64,000 nt of DNA from Cytobacillus oceanisediminis (GTDB lineage: Bacteria; Bacillota; Bacilli; Bacillales; Cytobacillaceae). The notes beneath the pieces were generated by a model. It was not told where the DNA came from, searched no databases, and saw only the letters and a program-made list of their open reading frames with translations. The stretch is from assembly GCF_007830235.1 (NCBI RefSeq), contig NZ_VLKI01000007.1:179477-243476 (forward strand), read 5' to 3'. The translations under genes and the position numbers were made by a program. This document shows, piece by piece, positions 53,626 through 62,648 of the stretch (the stretch's first letter is position 1; each line of letters opens with the position of its first letter).

Positions 53626-56600
53626 ATGAAAAAAATAAGAACGTACAGAAAAAACAGAATTTTTAATCTAGTGGTATTGGCCGTTATTTTAATTTTTTCT
53701 ACAGTGAATGTCCCTTCTTATGCTGCTGAAGGTACATACAAATCTCCTGTATTCCGAATCAATGAACAGGTAGAGGAAAAAGCGCAAAATAAAATTAATA
53801 AAAAAGTTTTAGAGAAATTTAAGGAAGATGAGTACGTCACCTTTCTTGTTAAATTCCAAAAACAAGTAAATCTAGATTCAGTTGTGAAAGAAACGGTTGA
53901 AAAGTCTAAAAACCAGGATATGACTACATTTCAAAAGAAGCAACGAAAGCGTTCCACAATCGTGACAACCCTTCGTACAAACGCAGAAGATAATCAGTCT
54001 AGTGTTAAAAAGTTTCTAAAGCAAGAGAAAAATAAAGGACAAGTGAAAGAAATTGAATCTTTTTACATTGTCAATGCAATGGCCGTCACTGCTACGAAAG
54101 AAGTTTTGGATAGTTTGGCATCTTACCCTGAGATAGAAAAGATTTTACCAAACGAAACAAAAAAAGTGATTGAACCCAAACAGTCGAGTGAGCCCCTTGT
54201 AAAAACAAACAGCTCTTCCGTTGAATGGAATATTGAAAGAGTAGGAGCACCAAATCTTTGGGATGAAGGGATAGATGGATCCGGTGTGGTCGTAGCCAAT
54301 ATTGATACTGGTGTCGATTGGAAACACCCGACACTCCAAACAAAATATCGGGGATTTAACATTTCTAATCCCATGAATGCGGTTCATACCTTTAACTGGT
54401 ACGACGCAGTAAACGATTCAGCGGTGCCTGAAGATGTTAATGGACACGGAACCCACACAATGGGAATTATGGTTGGATCAGAACCGAATCATACTAATCA
54501 TATTGGCGTGGCTCCCGGGGCTAAATGGATCGCGGTAAAAGCCTTTGATGATAATGGTATAGCAACAAATGTTGACTTATTAAAAGCAGGGGAATGGATC
54601 CTCGCTCCAAAAGATACGGAAGGAAATCCACATCCTGAGATGGCACCCGATGTTGTCAACAATTCTTGGGGCGGGGGATCAGAGTTAGATGAGTGGTATC
54701 GCCAGATCGTACAAGCATGGCGTGCGGCGGACATTTTCCCTGTTTTTGCTGCTGGTAATGGTTATTCTTCTCCAGGATCTGTTTCGAATCCAGCAAATTA
54801 TCCGGAATCATTTGCCGTTGGTGCATTGGACTCTGAAAATCAAATTGCATCATTTTCATTACGAGGACCTTCACCCTATAACGAGATTAAACCTGATGTC
54901 TCTGCTCCCGGAGTAGAAATACGTTCCTCTTTACCGACTGGAAGATATGGAAGTTTAGACGGAACCTCGATGGCAGCACCGCATATTGGAGGAATTGTGG
55001 CATTGGTAAAACAAACCAATCCTTCACTCACAGTAGATGAAATCGCGCAAAAGTTCCTTTCCAGCGCTACAGAGCTAACAGATGAAATCTATACGACTTC
55101 CCCAAATCACGGCTATGGATATGGACTGGTCAATGCGTGGGACGTAATTCATCCTGATGATAGAAAATTATCTGAGGTAAATGGCCAAGTTGGTTATGAG
55201 GGGACGGACAACAAGAAACCTACATTCCAATTTACAAAACCGGCCATTGTTTATCGTAGAGCTCCACTTATGCTAACCATTCAGGCACAAGATAACACAA
55301 CTATTAAGCTGGTCGAGCTCTCTTATCAAATTGGTAACAATAAAGAGTGGAAATCCATTCACGCTGTTCAAACATCTGGCGATTCTCATGCTGGAAGCTT
55401 TCAAGCCACAATACCTTTTTCAGATGTAAAAGAATCAACCATCTCTTATAAGTGGACCATTACTGATTATAGCGAAAACACTACGCAATCCAAAAAGTAT
55501 ACAGAAGAGGTAAAACAAGGGATTACAAGAGGATACAAAACTGATTTTGAATCTGATCCATTTGGTTGGTACTCGTTTGGCCGATTTAGTTCGTGGGAGT
55601 GGGGGAAACCAATGTATCCGAAAATAACGGTCCCGTCAGGAGAAAAAGTGTACGCCACAACAGCAAACGATTGGTCCTACAATAACAATGAGTACTCGAC
55701 TCTGGTAATGCCTCCAATTGATGTCCCTGCTGAAGGATCTACTTATTTACATTTTAAACAAGCATATGGCTTTCCATTTTCTTTTAACGGAATTGATGAC
55801 CATGGATATGTGGTAGTCTCCACTGACATGAAATATTGGGAAAAGATTATAACAAATGAAGGACATACCTATACGAAATGGGAAACGAAAGAGATAGACT
55901 TATCTGTTTATAAAGGAAAGACCATTTATGTGGGGTATCATTTGGTAACCGACAACCAAGTTTCAAATTTGGGATGGTATTTAGATGATGTTTCCATAGA
56001 TGAAAAGTCACTTCAAGACACTGAACCGTTAAAAGAAAATAATTCTACAACAACTTTGGAACAAAAGCAGCAAATCACAAAAATACCACTCACAATAGAG
56101 AATATCCAAATACCTGGTTCTGAAGTCGATATTAATAAAGTACGTGACTCTAATTTTCTTCCGTTGGACGCACAAGTAACTATACTTGAGACAGGCCAAG
56201 CCATACAGACCAATCCAAACGATGGCAGCTATACACTGAAAGCAGAAGAGGGAGAATACACAATTCGCGCCGAAGCCTATGGATTTCGTTCAAAGGATCA
56301 AAGGGTTACTTTTACAAATAATACTGTTGGCACAGAAAATTTTGTGTTACACCCAATACCTAAAGGTACGTTAACTGGACAACTTATCGACCAGCCGACG
56401 GGGAAACCAATATCAGGAGCTACTTTAGCATTGGTAGAAGATGCGGCCATTAAACCCGTCGTTACCGATAAAAATGGAAGGTTTTCTATTGAAGCTTATA
56501 ATGGAAACTACACTCTTCTGATCCGTGCGCCGTACTACCATACAAAGAAATTGAACATCACAATCAGTGACAAAATGACGAAAATGAAAGATATTCAGTT

Positions 56601-57126
56601 AAACCCGTTTGTGGGTTATCCAGAAGAAATTGGTTATGATGATGGTACAAATGAGAATGTTATTTTACCTAGTGAAAAGGAACTGGCAGCTGTAAAAATG
56701 ACATTGGCGGACGGGAAACAAGAAGGTCTTTTAACCGGTGGGCTTTTCCGTGTTATACCGGACTATTTTTTACCGGGCAGCACTAACTTTCAAGTCTATG
56801 TCTATGATGCAACAGGTGAGAGTGGGGCACCGGGAAAACGGCTCGCAGGCCCGATTGATGCCAAGGTAAATCCGAACGATCCTTGGACGTTAGTCGATTT
56901 ATCCGGTTATTCTATTTTCGTTGATAAGGAGTTTTATCTTGTCTATGGACAATCAGGAAAATATCCTTATATCTCTTCACTCGGTTTGGATACAAACGGT
57001 CAATTAGCCGGGCGTGCATGGAATTCTGATGGGACAACATGGAGACAGATGCCGACCTCCGGATTTGATGTCGGGAACTATATGATTCGTTCTATTGTCA
57101 ACTATGAAGGCAGGCAGTCTAACTAG
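53626..57126 (+). CDS. Secreted S8 serine protease (bacillopeptidase F-like)
   Basis: This 1166-residue protein has a Sec signal peptide (about 1-33, ending PSYA), then an I9-like inhibitory propeptide (about 60-165). The subtilisin domain follows with catalytic Asp227 (NIDTGVDWKHP), His274 (GHGTHTMG) and Ser448 (GTSMAAPH). After it come a MAM/jelly-roll-like region (DFESDPFGWYSF, about 640-790), two carboxypeptidase-regulatory-like repeats (about 845-1000) and a C-terminal beta domain. It is likely an extracellular protease of the bacillopeptidase F group. AGGGAGTGG precedes the ATG. It is intact and probably monocistronic. Confidence 0.92.
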   Translation: MKKIRTYRKNRIFNLVVLAVILIFSTVNVPSYAAEGTYKSPVFRINEQVEEKAQNKINKKVLEKFKEDEYVTFLVKFQKQVNLDSVVKETVEKSKNQDMTTFQKKQRKRSTIVTTLRTNAEDNQSSVKKFLKQEKNKGQVKEIESFYIVNAMAVTATKEVLDSLASYPEIEKILPNETKKVIEPKQSSEPLVKTNSSSVEWNIERVGAPNLWDEGIDGSGVVVANIDTGVDWKHPTLQTKYRGFNISNPMNAVHTFNWYDAVNDSAVPEDVNGHGTHTMGIMVGSEPNHTNHIGVAPGAKWIAVKAFDDNGIATNVDLLKAGEWILAPKDTEGNPHPEMAPDVVNNSWGGGSELDEWYRQIVQAWRAADIFPVFAAGNGYSSPGSVSNPANYPESFAVGALDSENQIASFSLRGPSPYNEIKPDVSAPGVEIRSSLPTGRYGSLDGTSMAAPHIGGIVALVKQTNPSLTVDEIAQKFLSSATELTDEIYTTSPNHGYGYGLVNAWDVIHPDDRKLSEVNGQVGYEGTDNKKPTFQFTKPAIVYRRAPLMLTIQAQDNTTIKLVELSYQIGNNKEWKSIHAVQTSGDSHAGSFQATIPFSDVKESTISYKWTITDYSENTTQSKKYTEEVKQGITRGYKTDFESDPFGWYSFGRFSSWEWGKPMYPKITVPSGEKVYATTANDWSYNNNEYSTLVMPPIDVPAEGSTYLHFKQAYGFPFSFNGIDDHGYVVVSTDMKYWEKIITNEGHTYTKWETKEIDLSVYKGKTIYVGYHLVTDNQVSNLGWYLDDVSIDEKSLQDTEPLKENNSTTTLEQKQQITKIPLTIENIQIPGSEVDINKVRDSNFLPLDAQVTILETGQAIQTNPNDGSYTLKAEEGEYTIRAEAYGFRSKDQRVTFTNNTVGTENFVLHPIPKGTLTGQLIDQPTGKPISGATLALVEDAAIKPVVTDKNGRFSIEAYNGNYTLLIRAPYYHTKKLNITISDKMTKMKDIQLNPFVGYPEEIGYDDGTNENVILPSEKELAAVKMTLADGKQEGLLTGGLFRVIPDYFLPGSTNFQVYVYDATGESGAPGKRLAGPIDAKVNPNDPWTLVDLSGYSIFVDKEFYLVYGQSGKYPYISSLGLDTNGQLAGRAWNSDGTTWRQMPTSGFDVGNYMIRSIVNYEGRQSN

Positions 57127-57307
57127 AGGCCTCCGCACTATTAGTATTTCTATACAAAAGGCATATGGACAAAATTGGAACATACCTAGAAATATGATGA
57201 CAGGTAAAAAATTAGTAGCTGAAGTTTGGGAACCCCTAAATGGTGAGTAGTTCAATAAGTATCTATTCATTTGTAAAACTTCGGCAATCGGGTGAAAGAA
57301 TTGAAAA

Positions 57308-57350
57308 TTAACGGGCTGTTTAGCAGCCCGTTATTCATGTTTTTTATGGC
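57308..57350 (+). terminator. Rho-independent terminator
   Basis: AACGGGCTG pairs perfectly with CAGCCCGTT, followed after a short gap by TTTTTT. It is the likely end of the protease transcript, about 180 bases after its stop. Confidence 0.75.
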
Positions 57351-57480
57351 GAAAATGGTCAGGGAAAAACGGTTTTACGAATGGTTTTAGGAAGAGCATG
57401 CGAAATAAATGCGGATGCACATGTATACCTGTTTTCTCCCGTAAACGTCTGAAGAGTGCACGAACATTCCAATCTGTCAT

Positions 57481-57711
57481 GCAAACACCTATCAAAAGGT
57501 AGACGAAGCCGTTAAACGGCTCATACGATCCAATGAAAGGATTAATTTTAACAGTGTCTCAAATGAATCAGGTGTAACGAAAGCAACGCTGTACAACAAT
57601 GTCGATATTCGCAAACGGATTGAAGCGTTAAGGCAGCAACAATCACAAGCACCTACACCAAAACAAGTTAAGCGAGAAATAAATGAGAGCAGCAAGGACG
57701 CCCTTTGCTAG
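57481..57711 (+). pseudogene. DUF6262/Tn554 TnpC-like fragment
   Basis: The open frame reads YQKVDEAVKRLIRSNERINF and NSVSNESGVTKATLYNNVDI, the helix-turn-helix-like core of the small third protein of Tn554-type transposons. The N terminus is missing, and the end abuts the truncated carbamoylase. It marks a transposon-related breakpoint. Confidence 0.6.
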
Positions 57712-58712
57712 CTGCTGTTGAAGCATAGGATCTGTTTTTGCTGGTTTTACGAGTTGTAACATCTTTGTTTTCAGCGTAACTTTTCTACGCTCAGCAATCT
57801 TTTGCATTTGTCTTAAAAAGGAACCTTCCAAAGTGCTTATTATTTGTTCATCAATATCACGAATATCAATTGTAAAGGTAACTCTACCCGGAATGACATT
57901 TACGCCATTTGGTTCTACATTTAGTTTTCCGACAGTAGTTACAGAATTGGTCCTGTCATTGAACATTTGTTCAATTGCTAAAATCATTTCACTTGCTGCA
58001 GCTAAAGCATCCTTACGAATTGGCATTGGCGTTGCACCAGCATGTGCACTAACGCCTGTCACAGTCACTTCCAGCCATAATGGTGCTGCAATACCTGTAA
58101 CGATGCCTACCGGTAATTCTTCGTTTTCTAGTACTTTTCCCTGCTCAATATGCATTTCTAAATATGCTTGAATGTCATTACGTTTTATTTTTTCTAAAGG
58201 AAGGGGTGACAATTGGGATTGCTTCATTGCTTCTTCAATAGAAATACCTGATGCATCGGTTTTCTGTAGGTGCTCATATGCTAAAAGGCCAGCCACTGCA
58301 CGACTGCCGATTAACCCAAAGCCAAAGCCAAAGCGTGTTCCTTCTTCATCTTTAAACGCTTTGCAACTTCAATTTTCTTTGAAAGTGATAGCTGTTGTAC
58401 ATGAATGGTTTGAACGACTTCAATTGCTGCAAGAACACCTAAAGCACTGTCATATTATCCGCCCTCTGGCACAGTATCAATATGAGAGCCTAGCATAATG
58501 GTTTCGCTTCCTTCACCATATGTGCCAATAACGTTCCCAACGGCATCAACTGTGATGGTCATGCCTGCTTCTTCCATATATGATGTTACGAGCTCAATAG
58601 TCTGTTGTTCTTCAGGTGTAAAAGAAAAGCGATTAATGCCGCCTGTTAGTTCATTACGTCCAATTTGACTTAAGTCTTGAAGATGCTTTAGTAGTCGGTT
58701 AGCATTAATCAT
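57700..58712 (-). pseudogene. N-carbamoyl-L-amino acid hydrolase (M20 family), broken
   Basis: Starting MINANRLLKHLQDLSQIGRN, the protein has GNVIGTYGEGSETIMLGSHI with the metal-binding His and Asp. It then meets a stop after PEGG and frame changes near 58330-58460, resumes with GLIGSRAVAGLLAYEHLQK and MHIEQGKVLENEELPVGIVT, and loses its C terminus at the Tn554-like fragment. An intact enzyme would remove carbamoyl groups from N-carbamoyl amino acids. The start lies 5 bases after the ATC hydrolase stop, so they formed one operon. Confidence 0.85.
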
Positions 58713-58717
58713 TGCAC

Positions 58718-59413
58718 TCACTCTTTCATCTGAAATTGGAAATGGCATTGACCCTCACGTAATACATATTGATCATGTATAACTTCAAAATTTTTATTAT
58801 ATCCTGTTGCAATGGATGGATCGATTACTTTGCAATAAAGAATACCGTATTTGCCCATATTATCATCTGCCCATTGTTGGCCAAATGGGCAATGTGTAAA
58901 TGTTTGCTCTACTTCATTCTTTTTATAAACCGTATCAATTTCAAATAAATCACTGCGCCCCATATCGTAGTTAGTTAGGTAATTTTCCACAGTATTTTCT
59001 AAACCGTTTGTACGTGCTCGTTGTGCAATACCTTCACCACGTTTATTACCGAAGCGTTCCACTGCTCGCATAATTACCTGCTCGCCTTTCTCACCGTATT
59101 CATCAACAACTAGTTTTGCAATTTGTGCAAACATTTTTGAAAAACGTGCATATGTCGTTAAATCCGCAAATTTTTCTTCTCCTTCTACAACTTGAGGTAA
59201 GTATTCAAAGAAAGCATGATTTTCACCTTCTGCTGTCGCCTTTTTCGCCATTGCTTCAGCGTCTTTTAAACCAAAAGCTTCTAATCCTTTTTGAACTAAC
59301 TCACGACCATGCTCACCGTATTCTTCCGTAATAGACAGATGTAATTCAGTAAACATTTTTCCTGTAATAATATCCATGGATAAAGCCTTCATCATCAACT
59401 TTTCCTCTGCCAT
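58718..59413 (-). CDS. L-2-amino-thiazoline-4-carboxylic acid hydrolase-like protein
   Basis: This intact 231-residue protein contains duplicated EEYGEHGRELVQKGLEAFGL / DEYGEKGEQVIMRAVERFGN segments and THCPFGQQWADDNM. It resembles the ATC hydrolase family, which opens the thiazoline ring on the way to cysteine. In Pseudomonas the product, a carbamoyl-cysteine, is cleaved by an N-carbamoyl amino acid hydrolase, whose broken gene follows immediately. GGAGG precedes the start on its strand. A divergent LysR gene likely controls it. Confidence 0.75.
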   Translation of the reverse strand: MAEEKLMMKALSMDIITGKMFTELHLSITEEYGEHGRELVQKGLEAFGLKDAEAMAKKATAEGENHAFFEYLPQVVEGEEKFADLTTYARFSKMFAQIAKLVVDEYGEKGEQVIMRAVERFGNKRGEGIAQRARTNGLENTVENYLTNYDMGRSDLFEIDTVYKKNEVEQTFTHCPFGQQWADDNMGKYGILYCKVIDPSIATGYNKNFEVIHDQYVLREGQCHFQFQMKE

Positions 59414-59488
59414 GTTTTTGGACCTCCAATAATTCGTATTGATTTACTTGGGATTTATTTTTATTATAGGAGGGGACATTAAAATAAA

Positions 59489-59505
59489 TCAAATGAATAT
59501 TTTGA
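59489..59505. promoter_or_regulatory. Possible LysR operator
   Basis: TCAAATGAATATTTTGA is a dyad (TCAAA, 7 bases, TTTGA) in the 130-base gap between the divergent LysR and ATC hydrolase genes, the usual place for a LysR site. Confidence 0.4.
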
Positions 59506-59543
59506 TGAATGAGTATGAAAAAAATTCATAAAAGGAGTTTACG

Positions 59544-60431
59544 ATGGCTACTTTAGCACAATATATCGCATTTCATACACTCGTTGATATAGGGAATTTT
59601 ACCGAAACCGGCTTAAAGTTGAATCTCACACAGTCTTCTATTAGCCATGCAATCAGCAATTTAGAAGCAGAACTAGAGCTGTCTCTTATTATCCGTAATC
59701 GAAACAATATCGTTTTGACGAGCGAAGGCAAAATCATTTATGAACATATCTCAAAAATTTTACAACAGAACCATCAGCTTGAAACCGTAGTTGCTAATTT
59801 AAAAAATTTCATCGGAGGCTCTTTATCTGTTGGTATTCTTCCAAGTGTTTCATTCGTTTTATTACCAAAAGTATTAGCGTACTTTGTACAACATCATCCT
59901 AACTTACACATTCGTTTGATGGAGGGAGATTACGATCAAATCGAGGAATGGCTGCATAATGGGATTATCGATATCGGTTTTTTAGTAAAGCCGCATTCAA
60001 AAAATCTTGTTTTTGATTCAATTTTTGATGATGAACTCGTTTGCATAATGGCCCAAGGTCATCCCTTGGCGAAGGAGGATAAACTTCACCTAGAACAATT
60101 AAAAGATGAACGATGGATAATGCCAAAGCGAACCATTGACCGTGATGTTTCACGCATGTTATCCGAAAATAAAATACACCCTAATATCGTTTATGAATTA
60201 TCCGTTGACCAAGTCATTTTGACGATGGTAAATGAAAATTTAGGTATTTCAATCGTGCCGAATTCGATTTTAATTCATGCACCAAATACTCTTATCCGAA
60301 AAAAAATTTATGAGTCGTATGTTAGACACGTCGGAATTGCACACAAACACAGTATTCAGCTTTCTCCAAGCGCTTTAAAATTTGTGAAAATTTCTAAAAA
60401 TATTGCTTCAAGTTTGAAATATGATTATTGA
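59544..60431 (+). CDS. LysR family transcriptional regulator
   Basis: This 295-residue protein has an N-terminal winged helix (FTETGLKLNLTQSSISHAIS NL, about 19-40) and a periplasmic-binding-like effector domain (GGSLSVGILPSVSFVLLPKV onwards). AAAGGAG precedes the ATG. It is divergent from the ATC hydrolase gene and likely activates it when the substrate is present. The stop codon overlaps the first codons of a peroxiredoxin fragment, an abrupt join. Confidence 0.9.
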   Translation: MATLAQYIAFHTLVDIGNFTETGLKLNLTQSSISHAISNLEAELELSLIIRNRNNIVLTSEGKIIYEHISKILQQNHQLETVVANLKNFIGGSLSVGILPSVSFVLLPKVLAYFVQHHPNLHIRLMEGDYDQIEEWLHNGIIDIGFLVKPHSKNLVFDSIFDDELVCIMAQGHPLAKEDKLHLEQLKDERWIMPKRTIDRDVSRMLSENKIHPNIVYELSVDQVILTMVNENLGISIVPNSILIHAPNTLIRKKIYESYVRHVGIAHKHSIQLSPSALKFVKISKNIASSLKYDY

Positions 60432-60838
60432 CAAATTATGAAGAGCTGGAAAAAGGTCCGGTAGTGCTAACGTTTTACCGCGGATCTTGGTGCCCTTTCT
60501 GTAATCGACAATTAAAAGCCTACCAAGAGATCCTACCCGATATACAGGAGCTAGTCGCACAGCTTTTGGCAATCAGTCCACAAACACCGGACAATACACT
60601 ATCCATGCAAGAGAAAAACGAATTCGATTTTCAAGTGTTAAGTGATCCGAGAGGAATCGTTTCAGCGAAGTATAATGTACTTTTCGATGTTCCTGATTAT
60701 TTAAAAGATGCTTATGAAAAGATCGACTTAGATTTAGAATCCTTCAATGGGAAAGTAAACTGGATCTTACCAGTACTGGCTACGTTTATGATAGATGAAA
60801 CTGGAGAAATCCGCTTTAAGCATAAATCCAAACTTTAA
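60428..60838 (+). pseudogene. Peroxiredoxin fragment fused to the LysR stop
   Basis: From a TTG overlapping the LysR stop, the frame reads TNYEELEKGPVVLTFYRGSW with CPFCNRQLKAY following, so both active-site Cys residues are present. It continues to WILPVLATFMIDETGEIRF and ends early. About 60 N-terminal residues and the last about 20 are missing, and it has no ribosome site of its own. It is a relative of the remnant at 46915. Confidence 0.75.
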
Positions 60839-60841
60839 AAC

Positions 60842-60872
60842 TATAGCAGCCCTAGTTCAGGCTGTTTTTCAT
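60842..60872. terminator. Short stem-loop between convergent genes
   Basis: AGCAGCC and GGCTG pair around CTAGTTCA, followed by TTTTTC. It is a weak terminator for the plus strand. Confidence 0.5.
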
Positions 60873-61513
60873 TTACTCTTACATACTATATCACACGATT
60901 CACGTGCCTGATTTTTCGTCTCCTTTGACACTTCTTCGATCACTGACCAAAGAGTATGGTAGCCTGAATCCGAAAATTCCAGCATCAGCTCTTGAAGTGA
61001 CCCACAGTCTTTTGAAAAGCCATTTAACCTGGCTGCTAGGGTTGAATCAACTAGGAATTCCTTTCCCTCAAGCTGCTGCCACGTTTCATAAACAGGCTTC
61101 CATCTTTGAAGATAATACTTTTGATGACGGATTTCAGCCTCGTAAAAGGTGTCAAGAGGCTCTACATCGGTATAGCAGCGACCATGATGTTGCTTGATGT
61201 GCTCTACTTTTTGAAGCATCTTATCTTTTTGTTCCTCGCTTTGATAAAACAGAACAGAACGATACTTAATCGAGCGAGGAGCTCTCGTTGTATTATGCTG
61301 CTCAAAAAATTGAGTCAAGATCTGATCTAAACTCAGTTGATTTGAATCATATTGGATGTGTAAAGCCTCTGTATAATCTAACGTGTTTTTGGAGGTAGGC
61401 TGACCTTCTTTACCTCCCGCATACCCGACTCTTGTTCTGATGACTCCAGGGTGGTAGCCAAAACGTGACTCAGGTCCCCAGAAACAGCCCATACCAAACG
61501 TCACTGTATCCAA
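60869..61513 (-). CDS. msrA: Peptide methionine sulfoxide reductase MsrA
   Basis: This 214-residue protein has FGMGCFWGPESRFGYHPGV with the catalytic Cys and VGYAGGKEGQPTSKNTLDYT, characteristic of MsrA. It reduces the S-epimer of methionine sulfoxide. A second MsrA activity lies in msrAB at 44796. The ribosome site AGGAGTGA precedes the start on its strand. A late Cys (DCGSLQEL and SCDIVCKSK near the end) may serve recycling. Confidence 0.88.
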   Translation of the reverse strand: MDTVTFGMGCFWGPESRFGYHPGVIRTRVGYAGGKEGQPTSKNTLDYTEALHIQYDSNQLSLDQILTQFFEQHNTTRAPRSIKYRSVLFYQSEEQKDKMLQKVEHIKQHHGRCYTDVEPLDTFYEAEIRHQKYYLQRWKPVYETWQQLEGKEFLVDSTLAARLNGFSKDCGSLQELMLEFSDSGYHTLWSVIEEVSKETKNQARESCDIVCKSK

Positions 61514-61527
61514 TTAAATCACTCCTA

Positions 61528-61579
61528 AAAAAATACAAATCAAGGCAATCTTACATGGTAAGATACTTGATTTGTATCA
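61528..61579 (-). terminator. Rho-independent terminator of the IscA-like gene
   Basis: On the minus strand, ATACAAATCAAG and CTTGATTTGTAT with inner ATCTTAC/GTAAGAT form a long stem followed by seven T residues. Confidence 0.88.
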
Positions 61580-61582
61580 TTC

Positions 61583-61900
61583 TTAATTTCTATATTCTAA
61601 TTTCATATACGCCGTATAGATTTGGCTGTTACTTTTTAAAATAAACGTGGACTTACTTGGATTATAATCCACTACTAAGTCTTCATCAAATAAATGGTCT
61701 GACTTATGTCCCAATAAAACCGGCTTAAAGTTTGTAGAAAGGAGTTGTTGTTCCATCTCTGAACTTAGCTCCTTCATCCCGACAAATGTCACCCAATCCG
61801 CTCCAATGGAGCAACCACCCAGACTAGGGTTCAATTGATAAGCAATGGCAGGCTCCTGGTTTAATCTCTCAACTGCTCTATCCGAAAATTGTACATTCAT
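61583..61900 (-). CDS. HesB/IscA-like iron-sulfur biosynthesis family protein
   Basis: This 105-residue protein (MNVQFSDRAVERLNQEPAIA at its start) resembles the HesB/IscA-like family of Bacillaceae. Only one Cys (GGCSIGADW) is present and the C-terminal Cys-x-Cys of true A-type carriers is missing, so a classic Fe-S carrier role is doubtful. Its function is not established. It is followed by a strong terminator. Confidence 0.65.
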   Translation of the reverse strand: MNVQFSDRAVERLNQEPAIAYQLNPSLGGCSIGADWVTFVGMKELSSEMEQQLLSTNFKPVLLGHKSDHLFDEDLVVDYNPSKSTFILKSNSQIYTAYMKLEYRN

Positions 61901-61923
61901 AGTATCTGCCCCTTAAAGAAATT

Positions 61924-62163
61924 TTAGCACCAGCCAAGGTCACAGCCTTCGACATATGCTTTAGGATGATCTGCTTGTAAATGCTCCATATATTTAAAGA
62001 TCTTCCCATTTTCCATCACATAATCTTGATGCAGCTCTAAATTTCTTTGCTCATCAGGAGAAATGGAGATCGTTCCTATCTTTTCATCTTTAAAGAATAA
62101 TTCTATTTGATATTCTTTTACAACTGCTCGAATATGCTCTGTTACATTCATCATGTTCTTCAT
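61924..62163 (-). CDS. Small YusG-like protein ending GCDLGWC
   Basis: This 79-residue protein begins MKNMMNVTEHIRAVVKEYQI and ends YVEGCDLGWC. It resembles the YusG (DUF2553) group as I remember it, and its function is unknown. The start at 62163 has GGAGAGGAAATATA before it. It lies 23 bases before the IscA-like gene and is probably cotranscribed with it. A TGTAA-N6-TTACA dyad lies about 77 bases upstream. Confidence 0.55.
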   Translation of the reverse strand: MKNMMNVTEHIRAVVKEYQIELFFKDEKIGTISISPDEQRNLELHQDYVMENGKIFKYMEHLQADHPKAYVEGCDLGWC

Positions 62164-62239
62164 TATATTTCCTCTCCTTTTCGTCTTAATCATGAATCAT
62201 CCTTACAACTTGAGTATATAGGAAACCGCAAAAGAAAAA

Positions 62240-62255
62240 TGTAATGTACCTTACA
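62240..62255. promoter_or_regulatory. Candidate Crp/Fnr-type site TGTAA-N6-TTACA
   Basis: TGTAATGTACCTTACA matches 39762-39777 in 15 of 16 bases. It lies upstream of the small-protein/IscA-like pair on the minus strand. Confidence 0.4.
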
Positions 62256-62296
62256 CAAAACGATTGAAATCTCTAACTTCCCGATGATTTTGCTGT

Positions 62297-62612
62297 TTAG
62301 ATGTGTTTATTGAGAGCTTCTTCAAGAGCTTCCTTTGGTCTATAACCAACAAGTGTATCTACTACTTCGCCATCTTTCATCACTAATAGAGTCGGGATGT
62401 TCATTACACCAAATTTATTAGCTGTTTCTTGGTTTTGGTCGACATCAATTTTCACAATCTTAACTTGATTACCCATATCCTGTTCAAGTTCTTCTAATAC
62501 TTGTACGATCATCTTACAAGGCCCACACCATGTAGCAAAAAAAATCAGCTAATACTACCCCATTATTTGTTTCTGTTGCGAACGTTTTATCCGTTACGTT
62601 TAATACTGCCAT
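62297..62612 (-). pseudogene. trxA: Thioredoxin, one-base frameshift
   Basis: The start MAVLNVTDKTFATETNNGVV and the tail [20 protein letters not shown] match thioredoxin. An extra A in the run at 62537-62544 breaks the frame just before the active site, which otherwise reads [12 protein letters not shown]. Removing one base restores a full 104-residue protein, so an assembly error is a real alternative. It would reduce peroxiredoxins and Msr enzymes encoded nearby. A good ribosome site (AAGGAGTAG) is present. Confidence 0.85.
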
Positions 62613-62648
62613 ATCTAACTACTCCTTTTCATTTAAATGAATGGTTGT

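Noticed and set aside
57356..57460. Frame with GENGQGKTVLRM resembling a Walker A ABC-ATPase start
   Set aside because: No start, no Walker B or signature sequence, and the frame stops soon. It lies in non-coding DNA after a terminator.
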